Below, piece by piece: positions 1 through 9,200 of a stretch of 64,000 nucleotides of DNA; the stretch's first letter is position 1; the number at the start of each line of letters is the position of its first letter. A program made the position numbers and the translations under genes. The stretch comes from Psychrilyobacter piezotolerans (GTDB lineage Bacteria; Fusobacteriota; Fusobacteriia; Fusobacteriales; Fusobacteriaceae): assembly GCF_003391055.1 (NCBI RefSeq), contig NZ_QUAJ01000013.1, positions 1-64,000 on the forward strand, in the 5' to 3' direction. Under the pieces are notes generated by a model. It was given only the letters and a program-made list of their open reading frames with translations, was not told where the DNA came from and did not search any database.

Positions 1-60
1 CTTAAAAAAAGCTTTTAGGTTGTCGTTGGTAAGAATATCTTTAAGTGTAATAGTAGTCAT
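1..60 (-). CDS. possible 5' end of an ORF running off the left edge
   Basis: Reading leftward from an ATG at 58-60 gives 20 open codons to the window edge, starting MTTITLKDIL. A TATAAT-like box lies at 68-73 on the same strand, so close to the ATG that a transcript would be nearly leaderless, and no Shine-Dalgarno sequence is visible. I do not recognise the product. It could be the start of a transposase-like or other accessory gene, or chance. Too little is inside the window to decide. Confidence 0.25.
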   Translation of the reverse strand, partial: MTTITLKDILTNDNLKAFFK

Positions 61-78
61 AATAGTTATTATACCAAA

Positions 79-127
79 AACCCCCAAGATGGGGGCTGGG
101 GGTTGAAGAAGCGTTAGCTTTTTTTTA
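79..127. repeat. GC-clustered hairpin repeat left of hppA
   Basis: A run of C, a short loop and a run of G (cccccaagatggggg) is followed by a second G-rich block and by AAGC-gtta-GCTT before a T-run. It resembles the hairpin-rich intergenic repeat words seen elsewhere in the window (12.2 kb, 34.9 kb). It could also work as a weak terminator on either strand. The rest of 128-275 is AT-rich and shows only the presumed leader of hppA. Confidence 0.4.
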
Positions 128-281
128 TCTAGGAAATTAAAAAAAATAATTTTGAAAAAGAAAAAATATAAACTATACTTAAACTGAACGAAATTATACT
201 TATAGATCACTTACTTAAATTACGTTAGGAGCTTCAAGGGACACCTTAGGTGAAACAAAAATTTATAGGGGGAAAATGATT

Positions 282-2279
282 ATGGTTAATTTATTGTTGT
301 TGGGAGTAGTTGGAGGACTGTTGGCATTGATAGCTTCATATTTTTACGCTTCAAAGGTAAGTAAATATGAGATTAACGATGTTAAAGTCGAGGAGATAAC
401 TGAAGCGATCAGAGAGGGTGCCATGGCATTTTTACATGCTGAATACAAGGTATTGGTATGGTTTGTTTTAGGAGTCGCAGTTTTATTAGGAGTATTTTTG
501 AGTCCCTATGTGGCACTTACCTTTATATTGGGAGCAATTACATCAGGAGTTGCAGGAAATGTAGGGATGAGGATAGCTACTAAAGCTAATGGAAGAACAG
601 CCATAGCTGCCAGAGACGGCGGACTGTCCAAGGCATTGGATGTAGCTTTTGCAGGGGGAGCTGTAATGGGTTTAGCAGTAGTAGGGCTGGGACTTATAGG
701 GATATCAGCACTGACTATAATATTTGATGCAAATATGGAAATTATAACAGGATTTGGAATGGGAGCATCGTCTATCGCCTTATTTGCCAGGGTAGGTGGA
801 GGAATCTACACTAAGGCAGCTGACGTAGGTGCAGACCTGGTAGGAAAGGTCGAAGCAGGAATACCTGAAGATGATCCGAGAAATCCGGCAACTATTGCAG
901 ATAATGTAGGAGATAATGTAGGAGATGTAGCAGGGATGGGAGCCGATTTATTTGAATCATATGTAGGCTCAATGATAGCTACCATGGCACTGGGAGCTAC
1001 CCTTTCCGGGCTTATGCCGGGACAGAGAATGGCACTGATTATAGCACCGATTTTAATAGCCTTTGTAGGGATTATAGCCTCGATAATCGGGACATTTACG
1101 GTGAAGACAGATAATCCGGATGAGGTTTATCATAAGTTAGAGGGGGCTACCAGAATTTCTGGAGTTCTAGCACTTTTAGGAGCCTTTGGGGTTATTAGAT
1201 ATCTGGGGATTCCAATGGGTGTATTCTATGCAATTGTTTCCGGGTTAGTGGCCGGATTAATTATAGCCTATTTTACAGGTGTATATACCGATACAGGCAG
1301 AAAATCAGTAAACAGGATTTCAGATGCAGCTAAAACCGGGCCAGCTACATGTATAATAGAGGGATTAGCAGTGGGAATGGAATCAACTGTAGCGCCTATA
1401 ATAATAATAGTAATAGCTATTTTGGCAGCATTTCACTTTGCAGGACTCTACGGAATAGCCATTGCAGCAGTTGGGATGTTATCAACTACAGGTATGGTAG
1501 TAGCAGTAGATGCATATGGACCAGTAGCGGATAATGCAGGTGGAATAGCAGAGATGTGTAACTTACCGGAAGAGGTAAGAGCTTGTACAGACAGACTGGA
1601 TGCAGTAGGGAATTCTACAGCAGCAGTAGGAAAAGGTTTTGCCATCGGATCGGCAGCTCTTACGGCATTATCGCTGTTTGCAGCATATAAACAGTCCATA
1701 GAAGCTCTGACAGGAAGGTCATTGCTAATCGATATAACTAATCCTAAAGTAATAGGTGGATTATTCATTGGTGGGATGCTTACATTCCTATTTTCAGCCT
1801 TGACGATGACAGCAGTAGGTAAAGCAGCCATGGAGATGGTGGAAGAGGTTAGAAGGCAATTTAGAGAACATCCAGGAATTATGGATTATACAGAAAAACC
1901 CGATCATAAAAGATGTATAGATATCTCTACAAAATCTTCTTTAAAAGAGATGATCGTACCTGGATTATTAGCAGTATTAGCCCCGGTAATTGTGGGGTTA
2001 TGGTCTGTAGAAGCTCTGGGAGGATTATTAGCAGGTGCACTTGTAACAGGGATATTAATGGCTATCATGATGGCAAATGCCGGTGGAGCTTGGGATAATG
2101 CTAAAAAGCAAATAGAAGCAGGCTATAATGGAGATGGCAAGGGATCTGAAAGACATAAAGCAGCAGTAGTTGGAGATACAGTGGGAGATCCATTTAAGGA
2201 TACTTCCGGGCCATCGTTAAACATCTTAGTTAAACTTATGTCTATAGTTTCATTGGTATTGGTACCGTTATTTATATGA
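282..2279 (+). CDS. hppA: K+-dependent ion-translocating membrane pyrophosphatase
   Basis: Integral membrane pyrophosphatase that couples hydrolysis of PPi to Na+ and/or H+ export across the inner membrane. The protein is about 665 residues with many hydrophobic helices, the usual size of the family. The substrate and Mg-binding loops are intact: [30 protein letters not shown] at about 200-225, and a C-terminal [15 protein letters not shown]. The [10 protein letters not shown] segment near residue 445 carries Ala where K+-independent enzymes carry Lys, so this is the K+-requiring type; whether it pumps Na+ or H+ cannot be decided by eye. Two ATGs, 276 and 282, are possible. The AGGGGGA at 267-273 is only 2 nt from the first and 8 nt from the second, so 282 is preferred. 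The gene stands alone and ends in a strong hairpin. Confidence 0.95.
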   Translation: MVNLLLLGVVGGLLALIASYFYASKVSKYEINDVKVEEITEAIREGAMAFLHAEYKVLVWFVLGVAVLLGVFLSPYVALTFILGAITSGVAGNVGMRIATKANGRTAIAARDGGLSKALDVAFAGGAVMGLAVVGLGLIGISALTIIFDANMEIITGFGMGASSIALFARVGGGIYTKAADVGADLVGKVEAGIPEDDPRNPATIADNVGDNVGDVAGMGADLFESYVGSMIATMALGATLSGLMPGQRMALIIAPILIAFVGIIASIIGTFTVKTDNPDEVYHKLEGATRISGVLALLGAFGVIRYLGIPMGVFYAIVSGLVAGLIIAYFTGVYTDTGRKSVNRISDAAKTGPATCIIEGLAVGMESTVAPIIIIVIAILAAFHFAGLYGIAIAAVGMLSTTGMVVAVDAYGPVADNAGGIAEMCNLPEEVRACTDRLDAVGNSTAAVGKGFAIGSAALTALSLFAAYKQSIEALTGRSLLIDITNPKVIGGLFIGGMLTFLFSALTMTAVGKAAMEMVEEVRRQFREHPGIMDYTEKPDHKRCIDISTKSSLKEMIVPGLLAVLAPVIVGLWSVEALGGLLAGALVTGILMAIMMANAGGAWDNAKKQIEAGYNGDGKGSERHKAAVVGDTVGDPFKDTSGPSLNILVKLMSIVSLVLVPLFI

Positions 2280-2304
2280 TAATAAAAATAAAATTATAGA
2301 TTAA

Positions 2305-2328
2305 GAGCCAGAGAAATTTCTCTGGCTC
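2305..2328. terminator. hairpin terminator after hppA
   Basis: A perfect 24-nt palindrome (GAGCCAGAGAAA and its complement) lies 26 nt after the hppA stop. The flanks are AT-rich but have no long T-run, so it may work partly as an mRNA 3' stabiliser. Confidence 0.6.
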
Positions 2329-2486
2329 ATATTAACTTCTAATGGATTCACTTTAAAAGTATATAAATTTGATTAATTTTAAAGTAAAACCAAAAATATT
2401 CAAAATAGTATTAAAAATACTTGAAATAATGAATATTATGGGATATACTGAAATGTAGTATCAAAATAAATTGAGATGGTGTTTTT

Positions 2487-4265
2487 ATGAGATTTAGAAA
2501 TGAAGATTTAGATAAGGTTATAACACAATTGAATATTGTAGAGGTTATAGGCGAATATGTCGATCTAAAGAAGACAGGTTCGAATTATAAAGGTCTTTGT
2601 CCATTTCATAAGGATACTAACCCTTCCTTTATGGTAAGTACCTCAAAAAACATATATAAGTGTTTTGTTTGTGGTGCAGGTGGAAATGTTATTAAATTCT
2701 ATATGGAATATAATAAGCTGACCTATGGGGAAGCAGTCTATGAGCTGAGTAAAAAATATAATATAGATATTTCTCCTATAAGTGGGAATAGTTCAGAGGA
2801 TAGAAATAAGAAATATTATAAGATCTTGGATGAAGCACTTTCATTTTTCAAGGGAAATATTTTTTCTAATTCTGGAAGGGAAGCGCTGTCCTATCTAAAT
2901 AACAGAGGGATGAAGCCTGATTTCATAAGGGAAAATAATTTAGGGTATGCTTTAAATGGCTGGGATTCACTATACAATTATTTGACAGGAAAGGGGTATG
3001 ATCCTCCGATCCTATCTAAATTAGGTCTGATAAAGAGTGGTGACAAGGGGTACTATGATACCTTTCGTGACAGGATAATCTATCCAATCTACTCACCTGG
3101 TGGAAATGTAATCGCTTTCGGCGGCAGAACTATGAGTGACAGAAAGGAAATTGCAAAATATCTGAACTCACCAGAAACCCCGGTATTTCATAAGGGACGG
3201 AATCTCTATGGAATAAAAAATAAGGGTAGCAGCATTAGGAGAAAAAATTATGCCATCCTAATGGAAGGCTATATGGATGTACTGGCAGCTCATGCCTATG
3301 GGTTTGATGTGGCTTTGGCTCCTTTGGGGACAGCTTTTTCAAGTGAACAGGCTGAACTCCTAAAAAGATATACATCCAATGTAATAATCGCTTTTGATAT
3401 GGATAATGCCGGCAGGGTAGCCAGTGAAAAAGCCAGTCTAGTCTTAAAGAAATATGGATTTAATATAAGGGTTTTAGAACTGAAAAATGCTAAAGATCCC
3501 GATGAATTTTTAAAAAAATATGGTAAGACTGAATTTTTGAAATCTGTAAAAAACTCAAAGGAGATCTTTGATTTTTTATATAGTTATTACGTCAGGGAAT
3601 ATGACCTGAGCAATTTTATGGCAAAGCAAAATTTTATAGGTAGATTTAAGGAATTTTTTCAATCTGTGGAAACTGATTTAGAAAAAAGCTTGTATTTGAA
3701 TAAATTGTCGGTATCTTTAGGGATGGAAAAAGAGGTTGAAATATTAAAAAAAATCTTAATATTAAACAACGAAGATACTGTGGTACCTAAAAGAATAGAA
3801 AGACAACCGTTAAAGACAAAATCATTAAAAATAGACGAATTAGAATTAGAAACACTGAAACTTTGTTTAAAAGACAGAAAGTATTTCGAAAGATTTAAAA
3901 ATAAGACTATAACTTCTCCCTTTGTTCAAAATATATTTGATACAATAGAGCAAAATGGAGAGCAGAACTATATACAAGAACTACTGCGTGGAAATTTTTT
4001 TAAGCTGGAAGAGGAAGAGGAGGAGATAATCCTCAATATATCTACAGAGCTTTCTGCTAAAAATGAAGACGATATTATAAATACTTATATTGAGGTTTAT
4101 AAGAGGTGGTTCGTAAAAGAAATTGATGAAAAAATGAGTTTTTTTAAAAAAAATGATATAAAATCATTTTTAAATTGTAAAAAAATATATGAAAAAATAA
4201 TTGGTGATATAAAGATAGATGATTTAGAGGAAAATTATAAAGAATTTATTTCTATGAAAATTTGA
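2487..4265 (+). CDS. dnaG: DNA primase DnaG
   Basis: Makes the RNA primers for chromosomal replication. The N-terminal CHC2 zinc finger is complete: CPFH near residue 38 and CFVC about 20 residues later (C-x2-H...C-x2-C). The catalytic Toprim core follows, with the MEGYMDVLAAHAYG segment near residue 260 and the acidic FDMDNAGR motif near 300. The C-terminal third is lysine/glutamate-rich and diverged, as expected for the DnaB-helicase-binding domain. At 592 residues it has the normal length. It sits 23 nt upstream of the sigma factor gene, preserving the dnaG-rpoD part of the classical macromolecular synthesis operon; rpsU is not present immediately upstream. The Shine-Dalgarno is weak (GAGATGG at 2473-2479). 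Confidence 0.97.
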   Translation: MRFRNEDLDKVITQLNIVEVIGEYVDLKKTGSNYKGLCPFHKDTNPSFMVSTSKNIYKCFVCGAGGNVIKFYMEYNKLTYGEAVYELSKKYNIDISPISGNSSEDRNKKYYKILDEALSFFKGNIFSNSGREALSYLNNRGMKPDFIRENNLGYALNGWDSLYNYLTGKGYDPPILSKLGLIKSGDKGYYDTFRDRIIYPIYSPGGNVIAFGGRTMSDRKEIAKYLNSPETPVFHKGRNLYGIKNKGSSIRRKNYAILMEGYMDVLAAHAYGFDVALAPLGTAFSSEQAELLKRYTSNVIIAFDMDNAGRVASEKASLVLKKYGFNIRVLELKNAKDPDEFLKKYGKTEFLKSVKNSKEIFDFLYSYYVREYDLSNFMAKQNFIGRFKEFFQSVETDLEKSLYLNKLSVSLGMEKEVEILKKILILNNEDTVVPKRIERQPLKTKSLKIDELELETLKLCLKDRKYFERFKNKTITSPFVQNIFDTIEQNGEQNYIQELLRGNFFKLEEEEEEIILNISTELSAKNEDDIINTYIEVYKRWFVKEIDEKMSFFKKNDIKSFLNCKKIYEKIIGDIKIDDLEENYKEFISMKI

Positions 4266-4288
4266 TTTGTGAGTGTTGAGGAGGCAAG

Positions 4289-5467
4289 ATGAAAGATTTT
4301 ATTAAAAATGGGAAGGTCCGTGAAATCATAAAGAAGGCTTTAGAAGACAAGATTATGTCTTTTGAGGAGATAAACAGTAAACTTCAAGATGATTTTGCTC
4401 CAGAAAAAATAGAAACCCTGATCAATGGGATGATCAATCAAGGGATAAAAGTAGTAAGTGAAAAAGAGTTGAAGAAAAAGGCTGAATCCAAGGAAAAACC
4501 CGCTAAGACGACTAAAACCAAATCAATGATAGTAAAATCTGATCTTCTAGAAGATGACTCTGAATTTGATCCTGAAAAAGTAAAGGAAGTAACTGAAGAA
4601 GAATTGGATACTAAAAACTTACTTGTAGGCGGGGTATCTGTAGACGAACCTATAAAAATGTATCTTCGTGAAATTGGTCAGGTTCCACTATTAAAGCATG
4701 CTCAGGAGATAGAATTAGCTAAACGGTCTGACGAAGGGGATGAATGGGCTAAAAACCAACTTGTAGAAGCTAACTTAAGACTGGTAGTAAGTATAGCAAA
4801 AAAACATACCAATAGAGGTCTTAAATTATTGGATCTGATCCAAGAGGGAAATATTGGTCTGATGAAGGCTGTTGGAAAATTTGAACATGCCAAAGGATAT
4901 AAATTTTCTACATATGCAACGTGGTGGATTCGTCAAGCTATAACAAGAGCTATAGCTGACCAGGGTAGAACCATAAGGATACCGGTACATATGATCGAAA
5001 CAATAAATAAGATAAAGAAGGAAGCCAGAATCTATCTGCAAGAGACAGGTAAGGAAGCTACACCTGAAATTTTAGGTAATAGATTGGGAATGGAAACTGA
5101 AAAGGTAAAAACTATTTTGGAAATGAACCAGGATCCGATTTCACTTGAAACTCCGGTAGGAAGTGAGGAGGACAGTGAATTAGGAGATTTCGTAGAAGAT
5201 AACAATATGCTGAGTCCATACGAAGAAACTCATAAGACTCTATTGAAGGAACAACTGAATGAAGTATTATGCAGTCTCAGTGATAGAGAGGAAAAAGTCT
5301 TAAGATTTAGATATGGTTTAGATGACGGATGTCCAAGAACCTTGGAAGAGGTTGGGAAGATATTTAAAGTAACCAGGGAAAGAATCAGACAAATCGAGGT
5401 AAAGGCCTTGAGAAAATTAAGACATCCCAGCAGAAGAAAGAAATTAGAAGATTTTAAAACGGTGTAA
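4289..5467 (+). CDS. rpoD: primary sigma factor RpoD (sigma-A)
   Basis: Housekeeping sigma-70 factor of RNA polymerase, 392 residues. An acidic/lysine-rich N-terminus (region 1.1-like, with a run of lysines near 60-80) precedes region 1.2 ([17 protein letters not shown], about 115-130). Region 2 has the core-binding, -10 recognition and melting motif ([17 protein letters not shown]) near 205-225. Regions 3 and 4 follow, with the -35-binding helix-turn-helix [20 protein letters not shown] near 350-370. All hallmark residues are present. A strong GAGGAGG precedes the ATG. It is cotranscribed with dnaG and closed by a strong terminator. Confidence 0.98.
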   Translation: MKDFIKNGKVREIIKKALEDKIMSFEEINSKLQDDFAPEKIETLINGMINQGIKVVSEKELKKKAESKEKPAKTTKTKSMIVKSDLLEDDSEFDPEKVKEVTEEELDTKNLLVGGVSVDEPIKMYLREIGQVPLLKHAQEIELAKRSDEGDEWAKNQLVEANLRLVVSIAKKHTNRGLKLLDLIQEGNIGLMKAVGKFEHAKGYKFSTYATWWIRQAITRAIADQGRTIRIPVHMIETINKIKKEARIYLQETGKEATPEILGNRLGMETEKVKTILEMNQDPISLETPVGSEEDSELGDFVEDNNMLSPYEETHKTLLKEQLNEVLCSLSDREEKVLRFRYGLDDGCPRTLEEVGKIFKVTRERIRQIEVKALRKLRHPSRRKKLEDFKTV

Positions 5468-5485
5468 AAACTAATAACAATAATA

Positions 5486-5523
5486 AAAAAAAGAGGCTGA
5501 CCCAAAGGGTTGTGCCTCTTTTT
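5486..5523. terminator. bidirectional terminator between rpoD and the XRE gene
   Basis: AAAAAGAGGC ... GCCTCTTTTT with an inner GACCC/GGGTT pairing. The A-run on the left and T-run on the right let it serve rpoD (+) and the convergent regulator gene (-). Confidence 0.85.
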
Positions 5524-5563
5524 GATTACTAAATTCAGTAATTAACTATGAATTGCTCTTTTT

Positions 5564-6097
5564 TTAGTTTCTCAAAGAAAACCAATGAGTAACATTTTTC
5601 TTTTTAGCAGGATTTCTATATTTATGAGCTTGGAATTTCTCAATATAGATAGAATCGCCTTCATTTAAAGTGTAAAGTTTGTTATTTAGTTCAATTTCTA
5701 AGCTACCCTCGATAACAACTCCTACTTCATCATAGTTGTGTCCCCAAGAAAAGTCACTATGTTGATTATCATCAGAAATGGTGATAGATATACCATTTAA
5801 CGCGTGGTTAGCATTGGTTAAGGTTTCTATAGCGATATCTCCTTGTTCCGATTCAAAGATAGATTTCCTTTCAGTTCTCCTGGTGATCGGAGACTGTTCA
5901 TTTACATCCTGTAAAACTTCCATGAGGTTAACCTCTAAAGCTTCACAGATTTGTTGAAGGTTACTGATAGACGGACTATTCTGTCCCCTTTCGATATTAC
6001 TGATAAATCCAACTGACAGGCTGGTTTTACCCGAAAGGTCCTTTATAGTCATTTTTTGTTCTTTTCTAAAAAATTTGATTTTCTCTCCTAAATTCAA
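5564..6097 (-). CDS. XRE-family regulator with C-terminal cupin domain
   Basis: A 177-residue transcription regulator. Residues 5-60 form an XRE helix-turn-helix (MTIKDLSGKTSLSVGFISNIERG), and residues 105-175 form a cupin_2 beta-barrel (HNYDEVGVVIEGSLEIELN ... GDSIYIEKFQAHKYRN) that normally senses a small ligand. The start is TTG: GGAGGG at 6105-6110 is spaced 7 nt from the TTG at 6095-6097, and no better start exists. It is divergent from the carrier and serine dehydratase genes, so local control of serine catabolism is a reasonable inference. A 7-bp inverted repeat in the intergenic region is a candidate operator. The ligand is unknown. Confidence 0.9.
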   Translation of the reverse strand: MNLGEKIKFFRKEQKMTIKDLSGKTSLSVGFISNIERGQNSPSISNLQQICEALEVNLMEVLQDVNEQSPITRRTERKSIFESEQGDIAIETLTNANHALNGISITISDDNQHSDFSWGHNYDEVGVVIEGSLEIELNNKLYTLNEGDSIYIEKFQAHKYRNPAKKKNVTHWFSLRN

Positions 6098-6527
6098 GGT
6101 TTATCCCTCCTAAATTAAATGTTAATGTATATTTTACGTTCATCTCAAGAATCTTAATTTTAAGGTGATTTATGTATAAATAGAGCATAGATCAAATTTT
6201 AAGGCAAAACGTAATATTTTGAAACATTGTATTTTATTTAACACTTCATTGTATCATAAAAACTAATATATTAAAAATTGAAGTTTTATACTTGGAATTC
6301 AAAAAAATGAAAAAATAAAAAGGAAATTCATCAATTTTGTTAAGTTATAGTGAATTTTTTGCTTTTATGTTTAATTAAATTGTTTTTTTTTTGGAAAAAG
6401 TACACTTTTATTCAGAAAAGTGATTTTTTTATTTGAAAATAGTGAATTTTATGTTATACTAATCAGGTTGTTAAACAAGAATGTTGAACATTAAGCAATT
6501 AAAATATTTAGGAGGAAAGAAAAAATC
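6098..6527. promoter_or_regulatory. divergent control region with inverted repeat and promoter
   Basis: This 430-nt AT-rich gap separates the XRE-cupin gene from the carrier gene. CACTTTT-6 nt-AAAAGTG at 6403-6422 is a perfect inverted repeat just upstream of a plausible promoter, TTGAAA at 6433-6438 and TATACT at 6455-6460 with a 16-nt spacer. The words AGTGAATTTT recur at about 6350 and 6441. An operator for the neighbouring regulator is inferred from position only. No ORF of note lies here. Confidence 0.55.
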
Positions 6528-7544
6528 ATGGAAATTTTAAAAGGAATAGTATTATTATTATTAGTATTAGTCGGATTCACAATGTTTAGTTTAAAGATGC
6601 CAAAAGGTATGAAGGCAATGGGTGCATTAGCAGGAGCAGCAACAGCTAGTTTCTTAGTAGAAGCTTTTCACTTTTATGTTGGAGGAGACTTATTTGGAAT
6701 TACTATATTAAGAGATTTAGGAGCAGCATCTGGTGGAATGGGTGGAGTAGCAGCAGCAACTCTAGTGGCGTTAGCACTTGGATCATCACCTGTATATGCA
6801 GTATTAATTGGTTGTGCAGTATCTGGATTCGGAATATTACCAGGGTTTTTTGCAGGATACGTATTAGGATTTATCTTACCTAAGATGGAAGAAAAAATAC
6901 CTGATGGAATAGATCTAATAGCAGTTATAGTAATAGCAGCACCATTAGCAAGATTAGTGGCTATTGGAGCAGACCCGTTAGTTAACGCTACTTTAATCAA
7001 CATCGGAAAAATAATTACTCAAGCTACAGCTCAAAGCCCGACTATAATGGCAATTATTTTAGGTGGAGTAATCACAGTAGTAGCAACAGCACCACTTAGC
7101 TCAATGGCACTTACAGCAATGTTAGGATTAACAGGATTACCAATGGCAATAGGAGCATTATCTGTAATGGGATCATCTTTTATGAATGCAGTATTCTTCC
7201 ACAAGATATTCAAAGATAAGTCAACTACTATTGCAGTTGCAGTAGAACCGTTGACACAAGCTGACTTAATCTCGGCTAACCCAATTCCTGTATATTGTAC
7301 AAACTTCGTAGGTGGAGCTATAGCAGGACTTATCGTAACTCACTTTGGACTTATTAACAATGCAGCAGGAACAGCAACACCAATCGCAGGATTAATGGTT
7401 ATGTACGGATTTAACAGCCCGTTAAAAGTAACTATTGCAGCAGCACTATGTGCAGTGGCTGGATTAACAATAGGATTTATTGGATCACTTGTATTTAAAA
7501 ACTTTAAGATCAAAAGTGTTGCAGAAGTTAGAGGAACAGTATAA
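6528..7544 (+). CDS. PTS_EIIC_2-type membrane carrier, probable serine transporter
   Basis: A 338-residue, very hydrophobic protein with about 9-10 membrane helices, rich in Gly/Ala. It matches the orphan PTS transporter subunit IIC family (PTS_EIIC_2), with conserved stretches such as GGMGGVAAATLVALALGSSP and NPIPVYCTNFVGGA. No IIA or IIB domains or HPr-type phosphorylation sites are encoded nearby, so sugar phosphotransfer is unlikely. The next gene is L-serine dehydratase, and in other anaerobes this carrier type is also found beside serine dehydratase. I infer serine (or a related amino acid) uptake. Start: AGGAGG at 6511-6516 before the ATG. It belongs to the regulon suggested by the divergent XRE-cupin gene. 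Confidence 0.8.
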   Translation: MEILKGIVLLLLVLVGFTMFSLKMPKGMKAMGALAGAATASFLVEAFHFYVGGDLFGITILRDLGAASGGMGGVAAATLVALALGSSPVYAVLIGCAVSGFGILPGFFAGYVLGFILPKMEEKIPDGIDLIAVIVIAAPLARLVAIGADPLVNATLINIGKIITQATAQSPTIMAIILGGVITVVATAPLSSMALTAMLGLTGLPMAIGALSVMGSSFMNAVFFHKIFKDKSTTIAVAVEPLTQADLISANPIPVYCTNFVGGAIAGLIVTHFGLINNAAGTATPIAGLMVMYGFNSPLKVTIAAALCAVAGLTIGFIGSLVFKNFKIKSVAEVRGTV

Positions 7545-7550
7545 AACTAA

Positions 7551-7590
7551 AAGGATATAAAAGAATATAAAAGAATATAAAAGAATATCG
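7551..7590. repeat. 10-bp tandem repeat after the carrier gene
   Basis: Four head-to-tail copies of aagAatataa; the first has G at position 4 and the last ends cg. Length variation here would be easy to generate by slippage. No function is visible. Confidence 0.7.
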
Positions 7591-7615
7591 TATTAAGATA
7601 TTGTACAAAATAATG

Positions 7616-7644
7616 ATAGGTTTAGGGGTGCCTCCTAAACCTAT
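7616..7644. terminator. hairpin between the carrier and sdaA
   Basis: ATAGGTTTAGG pairs with CCTAAACCTAT around a short G/C loop. No clear T-run follows, so termination or mRNA processing are both possible. A separate -10-like TATAAT at 7754-7759 suggests that sdaA also has its own promoter. Confidence 0.6.
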
Positions 7645-7825
7645 TTATGATTTTCGGAGTACAGAATGAACTGCTTTAGTTCTTAACAGCTTATAAATGT
7701 ACAGTGTTATAAAATTTGTATGGAAGAAAGTTTGTAAATTATAAAAATTATGTTATAATATAGTGTATAAAAAATTATTTTATTGAATTATTTGAAATTC
7801 AGAAAAAACTTAGGAGGAAACAGTT

Positions 7826-9034
7826 ATGGATTCGTTAAAGGAATTATTTAAGATAGGAAATGGACCATCTAGTTCGCACACTATGGGACCGGAAAGAGCG
7901 GCAAAGAGATTTAAAATGGAGAACCCTGATGCAGCTAGTTTTAAGGTAGAATTATATGGATCATTGGCAGCTACAGGTAAGGGACATTTAACTGACTGGG
8001 TTATCGAAGAAACTTTAAAGCCTAAAGCTACGGAGATAGTTTGGATGCCGGAATTCGTTCATGAGTTCCATACAAATGGAATGAAGTTCATAGCTGTAGA
8101 TAAAGATGGAAATGAAACTAAAGAATGGTTAGTCTTCTCTGTAGGTGGAGGAACTATCGTAGAAGATGGTGAAGCTAGAGGCGGATCAAATAGAATTTAT
8201 CCATTGACAACTATGGATGAAGTAATAAAGTGGTGTAAATCAAACCAAAAAGAATTATGGGAATATGTAGCAGAGATGGAAGATGCTTCTATCTGGGCAT
8301 TCTTAGAGAGAATTTGGGAAGCTATGGAAGAATCTGTAAAAACAGGTCTTTCAAAGACTGGAGTATTACCAGGAACTATTAAATACCCGAGAAAAGCTCA
8401 AATGTTTTATAGAAAAGCCAGAAGAGATGACTCAAGAACTAGTTATTTAGGGAAAATATTTGCTTATACATTGGCAGTATCGGAAGAAAACGGTGGGGGA
8501 GGAAGAGTAGTTACTGCTCCTACATGTGGTGCCGCTGGGATTATCCCGGGATTATTATATGCACTAAAAGAAGAACATAACTTATCTAAGGAAGAGACTT
8601 TAAGAGGTCTTGCTATAGCAGGATTAATTGGAAACTTAATCAAAGAAAATGCAACTATATCTGGAGCAGAAGGTGGATGTCAGGCTGAAGTAGGAGCTGG
8701 GTGTGCAATGGCAGCAGGAATGGCAGCATTTATCTTAGGAGGATCTTTAGATCAAATAGAATATGCAGCAGAGATGGCATTAGAGCATCACTTAGGACTT
8801 ACATGTGACCCAGTGGGAGGATATGTACAAATTCCTTGTATCGAAAGAAATGCAGCAGCAGCAGTTAGAGCATTGGATGCAGCTAACTATTCATTATTTA
8901 CAGATGGTCAGCATACAGTTAGTTTTGATAAGGTAGTACTTACAATGAAGCAGACTGGTCTGGACATGAAGAGTGAATATAAAGAAACATCATTAGGCGG
9001 GTTAGCTAAATTTGATTTTAATGCAAACTGCTAA
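7826..9034 (+). CDS. sdaA: L-serine dehydratase, iron-sulfur dependent, single chain
   Basis: Deaminates L-serine to pyruvate and ammonia in the cytoplasm using a labile [4Fe-4S] cluster. The N-terminal part carries the family signature GPSSSHTMGP near residue 13. The C-terminal catalytic part carries the cysteine motifs APTCGAAGIIPGLL (about 235), GGCQAEVGAGCAMAAG (about 290) and LTCDPVGGYVQIPCIERNA (about 335), which include the cluster ligands. At 402 residues it is a one-chain enzyme, somewhat shorter than E. coli SdaA. GGAGG precedes the ATG. Together with the upstream carrier it forms a serine uptake and fermentation module. Confidence 0.95.
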   Translation: MDSLKELFKIGNGPSSSHTMGPERAAKRFKMENPDAASFKVELYGSLAATGKGHLTDWVIEETLKPKATEIVWMPEFVHEFHTNGMKFIAVDKDGNETKEWLVFSVGGGTIVEDGEARGGSNRIYPLTTMDEVIKWCKSNQKELWEYVAEMEDASIWAFLERIWEAMEESVKTGLSKTGVLPGTIKYPRKAQMFYRKARRDDSRTSYLGKIFAYTLAVSEENGGGGRVVTAPTCGAAGIIPGLLYALKEEHNLSKEETLRGLAIAGLIGNLIKENATISGAEGGCQAEVGAGCAMAAGMAAFILGGSLDQIEYAAEMALEHHLGLTCDPVGGYVQIPCIERNAAAAVRALDAANYSLFTDGQHTVSFDKVVLTMKQTGLDMKSEYKETSLGGLAKFDFNANC

Positions 9035-9086
9035 TTAAAAAATAAAAATTAAGTATATTTAGAGCATATCTAGTATGCTTGATTAA

Positions 9087-9124
9087 CTAAGAGGCAGTTC
9101 CTATCGGACTGCCTCTTAATTTAA
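9087..9124. terminator. terminator after sdaA
   Basis: TAAGAGGCAGT ... ACTGCCTCTTA with a 9-nt loop followed by an AT-rich tail. A smaller AGCATA/TATGCT inverted repeat lies just upstream at about 9063-9079. Confidence 0.8.
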
Positions 9125-9200
9125 TTTTAAATTAATTGAAAGAGTTTAAAATCTTTGGTATTATATATAATACTAAAAAAATATATTTGGAGTTGGGAAG

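Noticed and set aside
7551-7590. CRISPR-like array
   Set aside because: It is a 10-bp direct tandem repeat with no spacers, and no cas genes are present in the window.
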